This document shows, one piece after another, positions 9,500 to 16,672 of a DNA stretch of 64,000 nt. The notes beneath the pieces are model-generated. The model saw only the letters and a program-made list of their open reading frames with translations. It was not told the DNA's origin and ran no database searches. Position numbers and translations under genes: made by a program. Origin of the DNA: Woronichinia naegeliana WA131 (lineage in GTDB: Bacteria > Cyanobacteriota > Cyanobacteriia > Cyanobacteriales > Microcystaceae); NCBI GenBank assembly GCA_025370055.1, contig CP073041.1, positions 3,968,001 to 4,032,000 of the forward strand. Reading direction: 5' to 3'. Positions within the stretch are counted from its first letter, which is position 1. Every line of letters starts with the position of its first letter.

Positions 9500-10327
9500 A
9501 TGAGTTTGCCCATCTCAGCCGATTTAATCTTTACATTGGGGATTTTACCCTTTGTCTTTGCCTTTGGTGCTTCTGTGGGTAGCTTTCTCAACGTTGTCGT
9601 CTATCGTCTGCCGGAGGGTCTTTCTCTAATCCATCCTCCCTCTCGTTGCCCGCATTGTTTTCATTCCCTGGGTAGAACGGAAAAGGTGCCTGTCCTGGGT
9701 TGGCTTTGGTTACAGGGTAAATGTCGTTGGTGTCATACGAAAATCTCAATGCGCTATCCCCTGGTGGAATTAGTAACGGGGATACTTTTTTGTTTCACTC
9801 TGATGCAATTTGGTTGGACAGGTCAAACTCTCAGTTATTGGGTATTAATCAGTTTTTTGCTGGCCTTAGCTCTGATCGATTGGGACACGATGACCTTGCC
9901 CAGTGTTTTAACCAAGTCGGGTTTAGGGGTGGGTTTAAGCTTACAACTGTTTTTGGGTAGCCAACGGGGAGAATTTGCTCAAGCTTTGATACAAGCTTTG
10001 GGAGGAGCCTTAGTAGGTCTCTGGTTATTGGATTTAATTCGCATTATCGGCACTTTTTGGTTGGGTCAAGAAGCCATGGGAGACGGTGATCCCAAGTTAG
10101 CGGCCATGATGGGGGCTTGGTTAGGCTGGAAATTACTGCTGGTTTCTGTTTTTCTCGCCTGTAGTTTAGGGGCAATCATTGGGGGATTGGCGATCGCGAT
10201 TGGAGAACTGAAACAACGACAGGGATTCCCCTTTGGTCCTTTTTTGGCCGGAGGAGCCTTATTGAGTCTATTTTGGGGCGATCGCTTGCTGGCCCTCTAT
10301 TCTCAAATTTTCCTACCCAACTTTTAA
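9500..10327 (+). CDS. pilD: Prepilin peptidase (leader peptidase/N-methyltransferase)
   Basis: The 275-residue polytopic inner-membrane enzyme cleaves and N-methylates type IV prepilins. The cytoplasmic zinc-binding loop appears as CPHC (near residue 51) paired with CRWC (near residue 75). The two catalytic aspartates lie in [11 protein letters not shown] (around 125) and [12 protein letters not shown] (around 195), the signature of the GxGD family. About seven hydrophobic segments follow. Length and order match cyanobacterial PilD. It is monocistronic, about 100 bp ahead of argG. It would be needed for pilus assembly, motility and DNA uptake. Confidence 0.93.
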   Translation: MSLPISADLIFTLGILPFVFAFGASVGSFLNVVVYRLPEGLSLIHPPSRCPHCFHSLGRTEKVPVLGWLWLQGKCRWCHTKISMRYPLVELVTGILFCFTLMQFGWTGQTLSYWVLISFLLALALIDWDTMTLPSVLTKSGLGVGLSLQLFLGSQRGEFAQALIQALGGALVGLWLLDLIRIIGTFWLGQEAMGDGDPKLAAMMGAWLGWKLLLVSVFLACSLGAIIGGLAIAIGELKQRQGFPFGPFLAGGALLSLFWGDRLLALYSQIFLPNF

Positions 10328-10425
10328 CAATCCATTAACCGTCAAGGTTTCCTGTGCATTTCTCCCCTTGACCTGGGTGATACCTGTTAAAATAGCCCGT
10401 TAGTCATTTTTAGGGTAAACCATCT

Positions 10426-11631
10426 ATGGGTCGTGCCAATAAAGTTGTTTTAGCATATTCGGGTGGGGTTGATACCTCCGTTTGTATTCCCTACCTCATC
10501 CACGAATGGGGAGTTAAAGAAGTCATTACCCTCGCAGCAGATTTAGGTCAGGGGGATGAACTGGGGCCAATTCAGGCAAAGGCTCTACGTTGTGGTGCCA
10601 TTGAATCTTTAGTTGTGGATGGCCAAGCTGAATTTGTCACGGATTATGCCTTTCGCTCCATTCAAGCCAATGCCCTCTACGAAAATCGTTATCCTCTCTC
10701 TACTGCCCTAGCCCGTCCTTTGATTGCCAAAATGTTGGTAGAAGCGGCGGAAAAATACGGAGCTGATGCGGTGGCTCATGGTTGTACCGGCAAAGGCAAT
10801 GATCAGGTTCGCTTCGATATTAGTATAATGGCCCTCAATCCTGAGATCAGGGTTTTGGCTCCTGCCAGGGAATGGAACATGAGTCGGGAAGAAACCATTG
10901 CCTACGGAGAACGTTTTGGCGTGGAATCACCCGTTAAAAAATCTTCTCCTTTCAGTATTGACCGCAACTTACTTGGTCGCAGTATTGAGGCTGGCCCCCT
11001 AGAGGATCCCATGACCGAACCGCCGGAAGAAATTTATCTGATGACCAAGGCGATCGCCGACACTCCTGATGAGCCGGAGTATGTGGATATCGGTTTTGAA
11101 AAAGGCATTCCTGTTAGCTTAAATGGCGTTGTCTTAGATGGAGTTACCCTAATTAGCCGCTTAAATGAGATTGCCGGTAATCATGGTTTTGGTCGTTTGG
11201 ATATGATCGAAAATCGGGTTGTTGGTATCAAATCACGGGAAATCTACGAAGCTCCTGCTTTGTTGGTACTCATTGACGCTCACCGTGATCTTGAAAGCTT
11301 GACTCTCACCGCCGATGTAAGTCATTACAAAAATTCCGTTGAAGAAATCTATAGCCAATTAATCTATCGCGGCTTATGGTACAGTCCTCTCAAGGAATCC
11401 CTGGATGCCTTTATCCTTAAAACCCAGGAACGGGTCACAGGAATGGTACGAGTTAAGTTCTTGAAAGGGACTGCCAAAGTGGTTGGCCGCCAGTCTGATT
11501 ACTCTATTTATGATGCCGATTTAGCCACCTACGGTATGGAAGATCAATTTGACCATAAAGCAGCGGAAGGTTTTATCTATATTTGGGGCTTACCGACCAA
11601 GGTTTGGGCACAAAAATTACGCGGTGGTTAA
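10426..11631 (+). CDS. argG: Argininosuccinate synthase
   Basis: The 401-residue cytosolic enzyme of arginine biosynthesis joins citrulline and aspartate using ATP. The ATP-binding P-loop AYSGGVDTS is at residues 10-18. Further conserved blocks include [13 protein letters not shown] (near 125), [15 protein letters not shown] (near 180) and [12 protein letters not shown] near the C-terminus. Length is typical (about 400). The gene stands alone. Just upstream, TTGACC and a TAAAAT box near 10370-10395 could be promoter elements, though their spacing (14) is short. Confidence 0.97.
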   Translation: MGRANKVVLAYSGGVDTSVCIPYLIHEWGVKEVITLAADLGQGDELGPIQAKALRCGAIESLVVDGQAEFVTDYAFRSIQANALYENRYPLSTALARPLIAKMLVEAAEKYGADAVAHGCTGKGNDQVRFDISIMALNPEIRVLAPAREWNMSREETIAYGERFGVESPVKKSSPFSIDRNLLGRSIEAGPLEDPMTEPPEEIYLMTKAIADTPDEPEYVDIGFEKGIPVSLNGVVLDGVTLISRLNEIAGNHGFGRLDMIENRVVGIKSREIYEAPALLVLIDAHRDLESLTLTADVSHYKNSVEEIYSQLIYRGLWYSPLKESLDAFILKTQERVTGMVRVKFLKGTAKVVGRQSDYSIYDADLATYGMEDQFDHKAAEGFIYIWGLPTKVWAQKLRGG

Positions 11632-11656
11632 TTCCGTGTTAGTTTTCTGAGCCGGT

Positions 11657-11731
11657 GGATAAAATGGATCGTAATTTAAGAGACTGACTGCTTTCCAAAA
11701 GTATGTCCCACAGGTCTAGAACGTTACCTTT
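11657..11731 (+). repeat. Left member of a degenerate direct repeat flanking the protease gene
   Basis: The sequence ggtggataaaatgg...gactgactgctttcc...gttacc aligns by eye with 13236-13316 on the same strand, with several substitutions and a small indel. Neither copy is coding. Confidence 0.5.
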
Positions 11732-11735
11732 CTCT

Positions 11736-11850
11736 ACTATACTCTAAACGGCTAAGAAATTGACTTCTTGGAAAAAGGGCTGAAACCATCATCTGATAAA
11801 AATTTTAGGCATTTTCAAAAAGTTAAGCTCCAACCCGTTCAGAGTATAGT
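11736..11850. mobile_element. MITE-like element, 115 bp
   Basis: Near-perfect 16-bp terminal inverted repeats (ACTATACTCTAAACGG and ACTATACTCTGAACGG) bound a 115-bp non-coding segment. The interior (11741-11823) is closely similar to 62740-62825 on the opposite strand. No clear target duplication was found. Confidence 0.7.
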
Positions 11851-11974
11851 TAACTCTCTCAGCGTGTTTTTTTGGTTTTGGTACTAGAGAATATTTTTTC
11901 TGAACTACTTGTCAACTTGCACAATATGTATTAAAGTGAACCCAAGATATAAAATAAATAGGGAAGACTGAAGT

Positions 11975-13216
11975 ATGAAACCGAAAATCTCTTTCATGTT
12001 ACGTTGCCTAATTAGTTCTCTCGTTCTGTCGGCAACAGGTTTCGTTAATACGATGGATGTCTCTGCTCTGCCAAAACCAGCAAGAGTAGTTTCCTCTGAC
12101 ACTGATGGTGTCGGGCAGGCATTTAAGGACAAGAAGTTCGATACCCTTTCGCCAGATAAACTGCGATCGCGGATGCCAATGCTCGTTAGCCCCCCGACTG
12201 GTACCTCAGTAGCACCAGCAAATGTACAGGGGGAATCTTCAGGTAGTGCTCAGGGATCTGGCGACCAGAATGTTGTTCCAGCCGCCTTTGGCTCAGCTAG
12301 TGGAGTCCCTTTTTCCACATCCCGCGTCTTGGGTGGTACGACTAATGAAGCTCAAGCTGATACCTACAGGCGCGCAGGAAAACTGTATATGGCTTTTGGC
12401 GGAACTACCTACAACTATATTTGTTCTGCTTCATTGATCGGAAAAAGTCTTGTCGTGACTGCGGCACACTGTGTTCATAATTTTGGACAACAGGCTAACG
12501 GATGGGCCACAAAGGTTAAATTTGTTCCGGCCTTTAAAGGTACTACCAACAGCAGGCCCTACGGAGAATTTGAAAGTTCGACCTATTTGATTTCTGGTAC
12601 CTACTACAATGGGACTGATACTTGTGACAGTTCTGCGCCTGGAGTTGTCTGCAACAATGATATCGCTTTAATTGCACTTCCTAATAATAGTTCAGGTCAG
12701 CAAGCAGGTGTTATGGCTGGCTGGTTTGGCTATGGATGGAATGATTTTAGTTTTGCTACTCCAGTTTCAGGTTTTTTCCAAAACGTCTTTGGTAACAAGA
12801 AGTTTGCGGCTATTACTCAATTGGGATACCCAGGTTCTTTTGATTCGGGTAACATAATGCAGATTAATACTGCTTACGGTGCTTCTTACATCAACGGTAA
12901 TCTACAAAATACTGTGTTAGGATCCGCGATGACAGGTGGATCCAGTGGTGGTCCTTGGCTCGTTAATTTTGGAATCAATGCTACAGGTGGTACCTACGGT
13001 TCTGCAACTAACCGTAACATTGTTGTTGGGGTTACAAGTTGGGGCTATACAGATCCTAATACCAAGGTCATGGGTGCCTCTCGATTTGGACAAAATGTGC
13101 AGTTTCCTAACAGTGCCTATGGTACCCGAGGAGCTGGAAACATAGGAGCCTTTGTCAATTTTGCCTGTGATGATCCTGCCGGTTGGAAACTCCAAAGTCT
13201 GGGACGTTGTAGTTAA
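11975..13216 (+). CDS. Secreted trypsin-like serine protease
   Basis: The 413-residue S1-family protein has the catalytic triad in place: His165 (VTAAHCVHN), Asp229 (CNNDIALIAL) and Ser324 (GGSSGGPWLV). The N-terminus has a basic start and a hydrophobic stretch (FMLRCLISSLVLSATGFV), indicating Sec export. A ~100-residue pro-region rich in Ser/Pro/Gly follows before the SRVLGGT-like start of the protease domain. Overall it resembles glutamyl-endopeptidase/V8-like secreted proteases more than DegP types, since no PDZ domain follows. Several Cys residues could form disulfides. It stands alone, flanked by degenerate direct repeats and a MITE, which hints at acquisition. Substrate is unknown. Confidence 0.88.
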   Translation: MKPKISFMLRCLISSLVLSATGFVNTMDVSALPKPARVVSSDTDGVGQAFKDKKFDTLSPDKLRSRMPMLVSPPTGTSVAPANVQGESSGSAQGSGDQNVVPAAFGSASGVPFSTSRVLGGTTNEAQADTYRRAGKLYMAFGGTTYNYICSASLIGKSLVVTAAHCVHNFGQQANGWATKVKFVPAFKGTTNSRPYGEFESSTYLISGTYYNGTDTCDSSAPGVVCNNDIALIALPNNSSGQQAGVMAGWFGYGWNDFSFATPVSGFFQNVFGNKKFAAITQLGYPGSFDSGNIMQINTAYGASYINGNLQNTVLGSAMTGGSSGGPWLVNFGINATGGTYGSATNRNIVVGVTSWGYTDPNTKVMGASRFGQNVQFPNSAYGTRGAGNIGAFVNFACDDPAGWKLQSLGRCS

Positions 13217-13235
13217 AGGTTAGTGTTCTAGATTG

Positions 13236-13316
13236 GTGGAGAAGATAGGTCGCAATTCACAATGAATGGACTGACTACTTTCTGGAAGCAGGCTCCACCA
13301 GTTTAGAGCATTACCG
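13236..13316 (+). repeat. Right member of a degenerate direct repeat flanking the protease gene
   Basis: Aligned with 11657-11731: ggtggagaagatagg...gactgactactttct...gtttagagcattacc. The two copies bracket the protease gene. Confidence 0.5.
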
Positions 13317-13452
13317 AAACAACTTATCGATCTTAGGAACCAGAACTCCTGCCATTGAAGACAATGTAAGACCAAAAGAATCTACGAAGTGCTGGAGGCC
13401 GTTGAATTGAGAAGCTCTAGCTTGATCACTCAACTAATCGGTGTAAGGTCGT

Positions 13453-14808
13453 TCACCGCATGGTGACAAATTCCTCGGCAGAGGTGGGATGAATGCCCAC
13501 TGTGGCATCGAAATCAGCTTTTTTGGCTCCCATTTTGACCGCGATCGCCATTCCTTGAATAATTTCTCCGGCATGATTTCCTACCATGTGGGCCCCTAAA
13601 ACCCGATCGCTTTCTTGATGAACAATTAACTTCATCAGGGTTTTATCGTCTCCATTGGGCAGAACATAATACATGGGACGAAACTTAGTGCGATAGACCT
13701 TAATGGCTGCCTCTCCATACTTGGCGATCGCCTGGGCTTCTGTTAAACCGACTGTTCCGGCTTCTGGGGTAGTAAACACGGCAGAAGGAACGTTTTCGTG
13801 GCTCATTAAACGGGGTTTACCGCCAAATTCTGTATCGGCAAAGGCTCGGCCTTCATTAATGGCCACGGGTGTTAAGTTAATTCTGTTAGTACAATCTCCC
13901 ACGGCATAAATATTAGCTTGGGAAGTACAACTAAAATCATCAACAGCGATCGCGCCATTCTGAACCGTTACGCCGGCCAAATCTAATCCCAGCCCTTCCA
14001 GTTTCGCTTTTCGGCCAGTGGCAGCTAAGGCCAAGGCATTGGCAATCACCAGTTCTTCTACTTGGCCATTATGATCCAGTTGCAATGTTAACTCTGATTC
14101 TGTCTTGGTAATCGCTACAGGTTGACGATGGGTCAGAATACGAATTCCCTGGCGTTCCATTGCGGTCTGAATTTCCTCACGAATATCATCATCAAAACCA
14201 CGCAAAATTTTATCCCGACGAATAATTTGAGTCACTTGCACACCTAGATGGTGCATGACACAGGCGAACTCAACACCAATATAACCCGCACCAAAAATGA
14301 CTAAATGTTGGGGTAATTCAGGCAAGTGAAAAAGATGATCCGAAACGAGTAAATGTTCCGAGCCTGGAATATTGGGTTTTACTGGCTGGCCACCCACCGC
14401 AATTAAAATCCGATCCGCCGTAATCCTTTGTCCAGCAATTTCTAGGGTATGGGGATCAAGAAAACGAGCAAAACCCGATAGTAATCTAACCTCAGAATTA
14501 TCTAACATACGTTGATAAATCCCATTAAGGCGATCCACCTCTTTATTCACATCTGTAATTAAGGTTTTCCAGTCACAATGGCTTGAAATTTGACTCCAAC
14601 CATAGCCAGGTGCTTCTTTAAACTGATCAGCGAAACGGGAAGCATAGACTAGTAGTTTTTTTGGCACACAACCTCGATTCACGCAGGTTCCCCCCAATCG
14701 ATCAGCTTCGGCAATACCCACTTTGGCCCCATACTCTGCTGCTCGACGAGCCGTAGCTATTCCCCCTGAACCAGCCCCAATGACAAATAGGTCAAAATCA
14801 AAAGACAT
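13453..14808 (-). CDS. gor: Glutathione-disulfide reductase
   Basis: The 451-residue flavoenzyme reduces glutathione disulfide with NAD(P)H. The FAD-binding GAGSGG is at residues 11-16. The redox disulfide is GGTCVNRGCVPKK (Cys42/Cys47), the glutathione-reductase version of the motif. The NAD(P)H Rossmann motif is GAGYIGVEFA, and the second FAD motif is IYAVGDC. The C-terminal HPTSAEEFVTM supplies the catalytic His. Length is typical. It is monocistronic. Cyanobacteria use it in the glutathione/ascorbate defence against photo-oxidative stress, although Synechocystis notably lacks it. Confidence 0.95.
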   Translation of the reverse strand: MSFDFDLFVIGAGSGGIATARRAAEYGAKVGIAEADRLGGTCVNRGCVPKKLLVYASRFADQFKEAPGYGWSQISSHCDWKTLITDVNKEVDRLNGIYQRMLDNSEVRLLSGFARFLDPHTLEIAGQRITADRILIAVGGQPVKPNIPGSEHLLVSDHLFHLPELPQHLVIFGAGYIGVEFACVMHHLGVQVTQIIRRDKILRGFDDDIREEIQTAMERQGIRILTHRQPVAITKTESELTLQLDHNGQVEELVIANALALAATGRKAKLEGLGLDLAGVTVQNGAIAVDDFSCTSQANIYAVGDCTNRINLTPVAINEGRAFADTEFGGKPRLMSHENVPSAVFTTPEAGTVGLTEAQAIAKYGEAAIKVYRTKFRPMYYVLPNGDDKTLMKLIVHQESDRVLGAHMVGNHAGEIIQGMAIAVKMGAKKADFDATVGIHPTSAEEFVTMR

Positions 14809-14852
14809 AATTAACTAGATAGATAAGGTGTATATAACTGCTTTTACTGGAA

Positions 14853-14940
14853 CTTGTCTTCAATAATAGCTTTTTCTTCGGGAGTTAAGCCATAAAGTTG
14901 ATAAACAATTTCATCGATTAGGCGATCGCAGTATCAGAAT
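14853..14940 (-). repeat. Restriction-gene 3'-end copy R3
   Basis: On the minus strand it encodes CDRLIDEIVYQLYGLTPEEK... and ends at a stop, matching the last ~27 residues of the type IIG enzyme at 16673-20644. About nine mismatches occur over ~76 aligned bases by eye. It lies directly downstream of the nucleotidyltransferase gene. It has no start of its own and is a gene-end remnant. Confidence 0.85.
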
Positions 14941-14945
14941 TTTTG

Positions 14946-15386
14946 TTAATTTTGTAAATTCTCAAGATCAGCTAAGTCCTGAAAACGACCAGAGGCCAAT
15001 TTGTTTTTTTTGAGATTATCAAGATCGATAAAGTTGACTATAATATCGCTCAACAATACCTCTGTCCTTGAATTATAGCAGGTTTGAAAATCAACACCAT
15101 CAGGCGTTGTAATTAAGTCAATACGGTTGGGAGGGTAGCCAAGTTGGATAACTTGATCTGGAGACTGAAAATCCTGGGAAGTTAAGCCTAAGCTACCAAA
15201 TCCAAATTGAGTTAAGACTGTAATTAATTTTTCGGCATTTTCTTGGCTTATTTCAATCCAAATATCAATATCTTTTGTGTAACGGGGATGGCCATGAATA
15301 GCAACTGCATAACCACCAATTACCAGATATTTAACTTGGTTTTCGTTTAATAATTGTATAAACTCTTTGAAATCTTGGTTGAGCAT
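14946..15386 (-). CDS. MNT-type nucleotidyltransferase (DUF6036/AbiEii-like)
   Basis: The 146-residue protein carries the minimal nucleotidyltransferase signature VIGGYAVAIHGHPRYTKDIDIWIE: a Gly-Gly followed by a D-x-D metal site. A further acidic residue lies in NRIDLIT. It is homologous to small nucleotidyltransferases found in toxin-antitoxin or abortive-infection pairs, which can AMPylate or nucleotidylate targets. Its start overlaps the end of the upstream 62-codon gene by about 56 bases, implying translational coupling. Together they form a small cassette bounded by repeats R2 and R3. The substrate cannot be inferred. Confidence 0.75.
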   Translation of the reverse strand: MLNQDFKEFIQLLNENQVKYLVIGGYAVAIHGHPRYTKDIDIWIEISQENAEKLITVLTQFGFGSLGLTSQDFQSPDQVIQLGYPPNRIDLITTPDGVDFQTCYNSRTEVLLSDIIVNFIDLDNLKKNKLASGRFQDLADLENLQN

Positions 15387-15519
15387 TATATTTATAGTGA
15401 TGATATTCTTGACGAATTTGTTCTAGAGCTTCTAGGCGTTTTTGAGGTGGTTGATTTTGCCAGTATTCAAAATCATTTGTTTGTTGTTGTTTGGTTGTTT
15501 TATGAATAATTTTTTCCAT
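15331..15519 (-). CDS. Small partner protein of the nucleotidyltransferase
   Basis: The 62-residue basic protein (MEKIIHKTTKQ...DFEYWQNQPPQKRLEALEQIRQEY) has the 'YW…P..RL.AlE.iR..y' pattern of small cyanobacterial proteins that precede nucleotidyltransferase genes. I chose the ATG at 15519; a longer frame would need a TTG start inside repeat R2. It overlaps the nucleotidyltransferase gene in another frame. It may be the antitoxin-like or recruiting partner (inference). No enzyme motif is visible. Confidence 0.6.
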   Translation of the reverse strand: MEKIIHKTTKQQQTNDFEYWQNQPPQKRLEALEQIRQEYHHYKYNAQPRFQRVYTIIKRKPS

Positions 15520-15542
15520 AGTTGTTTTATTTTGGTTGCAAA

Positions 15543-15625
15543 GAGTTTTCAATGATTGCTTTTTCTTCAGTGGTTAGGCCATAGAGTTGATAAACCATTT
15601 CATCGATTAGGCGATCGCTGTTTTT
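15543..15625 (-). repeat. Restriction-gene 3'-end copy R2
   Basis: This 83-bp segment matches R1 (16686-16768) at about 80 of 83 positions. On the minus strand it encodes DRLIDEMVYQLYGLTTEEK..., the C-terminus of the type IIG enzyme, then a stop a few codons later. It sits between the two accessory cassettes and has no start of its own. Confidence 0.9.
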
Positions 15626-15659
15626 AAATTACATTTTAATTTTATTAACTTTATTAACT

Positions 15660-16283
15660 TTAAACATTATAACGAGTGGTTAAATAAAAATTTAAATCTT
15701 CACTTAACTGATTAAACGAAATACAGGATATGGGATTTGAATCAATCATCGTTCTATCCATTCGCCATTTTAAACGATCAGCCTCTTGAGGCGCAAGATT
15801 CATATCTTTACCAATAATAATTAAGCCTTCAAATGTAGCTCTTCTACTACCAAAAGTATTTTGAAAATCCGCCGTACTTCTCATATCTTCTAATTTCCAG
15901 AGCCAATCTACTAACTGGGAAAAAGCGGCTTCTATTCTGGGCGACCAATCGGGAGTAGATTTATTTCCTTTTTTTAAAAAAATACTTTCTGGTTTACCAT
16001 CTTCAAATTCCACCAGCAGATAATGATTAGTTACAGAATCACCAATCACTAAATCAGCAATAAAATCTCCATAAATTTCATACTCGTGAGCAAAAACATC
16101 TGGCTTTTTAATTTTTGAAAAAAACTCACCAATGAAAATTGAAAGATCACGACTTTGTTTAAAAAATGGCAGAATATGATTCCGTTCACTTAGCGTCTGA
16201 TTTTGAGCTAGTAATCGAACAAAATCATTCCATTCCTTGCGACAGTTATTTGCATCAAAGGAATGTTTGGTCAGAATCTTCAT
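15660..16283 (-). CDS. Shedu-like DUF4263 putative nuclease
   Basis: The 207-residue protein resembles the DUF4263 (Shedu SduA C-terminal) nuclease domain. A strand with an acidic residue (YGDFIADLVIGD) is followed by YLLVEFEDGKPESIF, the E-x-x-(x)-K-like centre of a PD-(D/E)XK fold. A helix IEAAFSQLVDWLWKLED with a conserved Gln comes next. Shedu proteins are single-gene anti-phage nucleases. Here the N-terminal part is short, so this may be a minimal version. Its ATG overlaps the stop of the RelE-like gene by four bases (ATGA). The pair forms a cassette downstream of a type IIG restriction gene. The family call is by motif recognition only. Confidence 0.6.
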   Translation of the reverse strand: MKILTKHSFDANNCRKEWNDFVRLLAQNQTLSERNHILPFFKQSRDLSIFIGEFFSKIKKPDVFAHEYEIYGDFIADLVIGDSVTNHYLLVEFEDGKPESIFLKKGNKSTPDWSPRIEAAFSQLVDWLWKLEDMRSTADFQNTFGSRRATFEGLIIIGKDMNLAPQEADRLKWRMDRTMIDSNPISCISFNQLSEDLNFYLTTRYNV

Positions 16284-16588
16284 GCTTTTTCCACTGGGCT
16301 AGTTTCTAATTCTAAACGGCGATATTTATCTTCCAGACCTAAACGACGATATTTGTCATGATCGATAATGTCTTCTACAACCCATCCAGCATCATTTTTA
16401 GACAAAATAATTCTCAAGCGACCGGCAGGATAGCTATACAAATCAGTGGATTGCAATTTACGAATATTTCCCGAATAAGATAATTCTGCATCGGTAAGCA
16501 AGTGCAATTTATGAAGAACTTTTTTGCGTTCGGAGGGGCTAAGGGAGCGCAAAGTTATTTCTGCTCTTCTTTGAATGGATAAATCCAT
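16280..16588 (-). CDS. RelE-superfamily toxin-like protein
   Basis: The 102-residue protein has the RelE/ParE plan: an N-terminal helical hairpin (ITLRSLSPSERKKVLHKLHLL), then LYSYPAGRLRIILSKNDAGWVVEDIIDHDKYRRL, where R-x-R-I-I and D-I-x-D/H-K-Y are family hallmarks. No canonical antitoxin gene is adjacent; the four-base overlap couples it to the DUF4263 gene instead. The C-terminus carries a short internal duplication (DKYRRLGLE then DKYRRLELE), extending the protein past the usual end. This could be a toxin component, or a RelE-fold accessory of the Shedu-like nuclease. Confidence 0.65.
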   Translation of the reverse strand: MDLSIQRRAEITLRSLSPSERKKVLHKLHLLTDAELSYSGNIRKLQSTDLYSYPAGRLRIILSKNDAGWVVEDIIDHDKYRRLGLEDKYRRLELETSPVEKA

Positions 16589-16672
16589 AGCGACTAAATC
16601 CGAATGATGGCGACTTTTCTATTCTACATTGTATAATTAGGATTGTCTATTGCTGATCAAGGCGATCGCGGT

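Noticed and set aside
10370-10395. argG promoter boxes
   Set aside because: TTGACC and TAAAAT are present but only 14 bases apart, too short to call with confidence.
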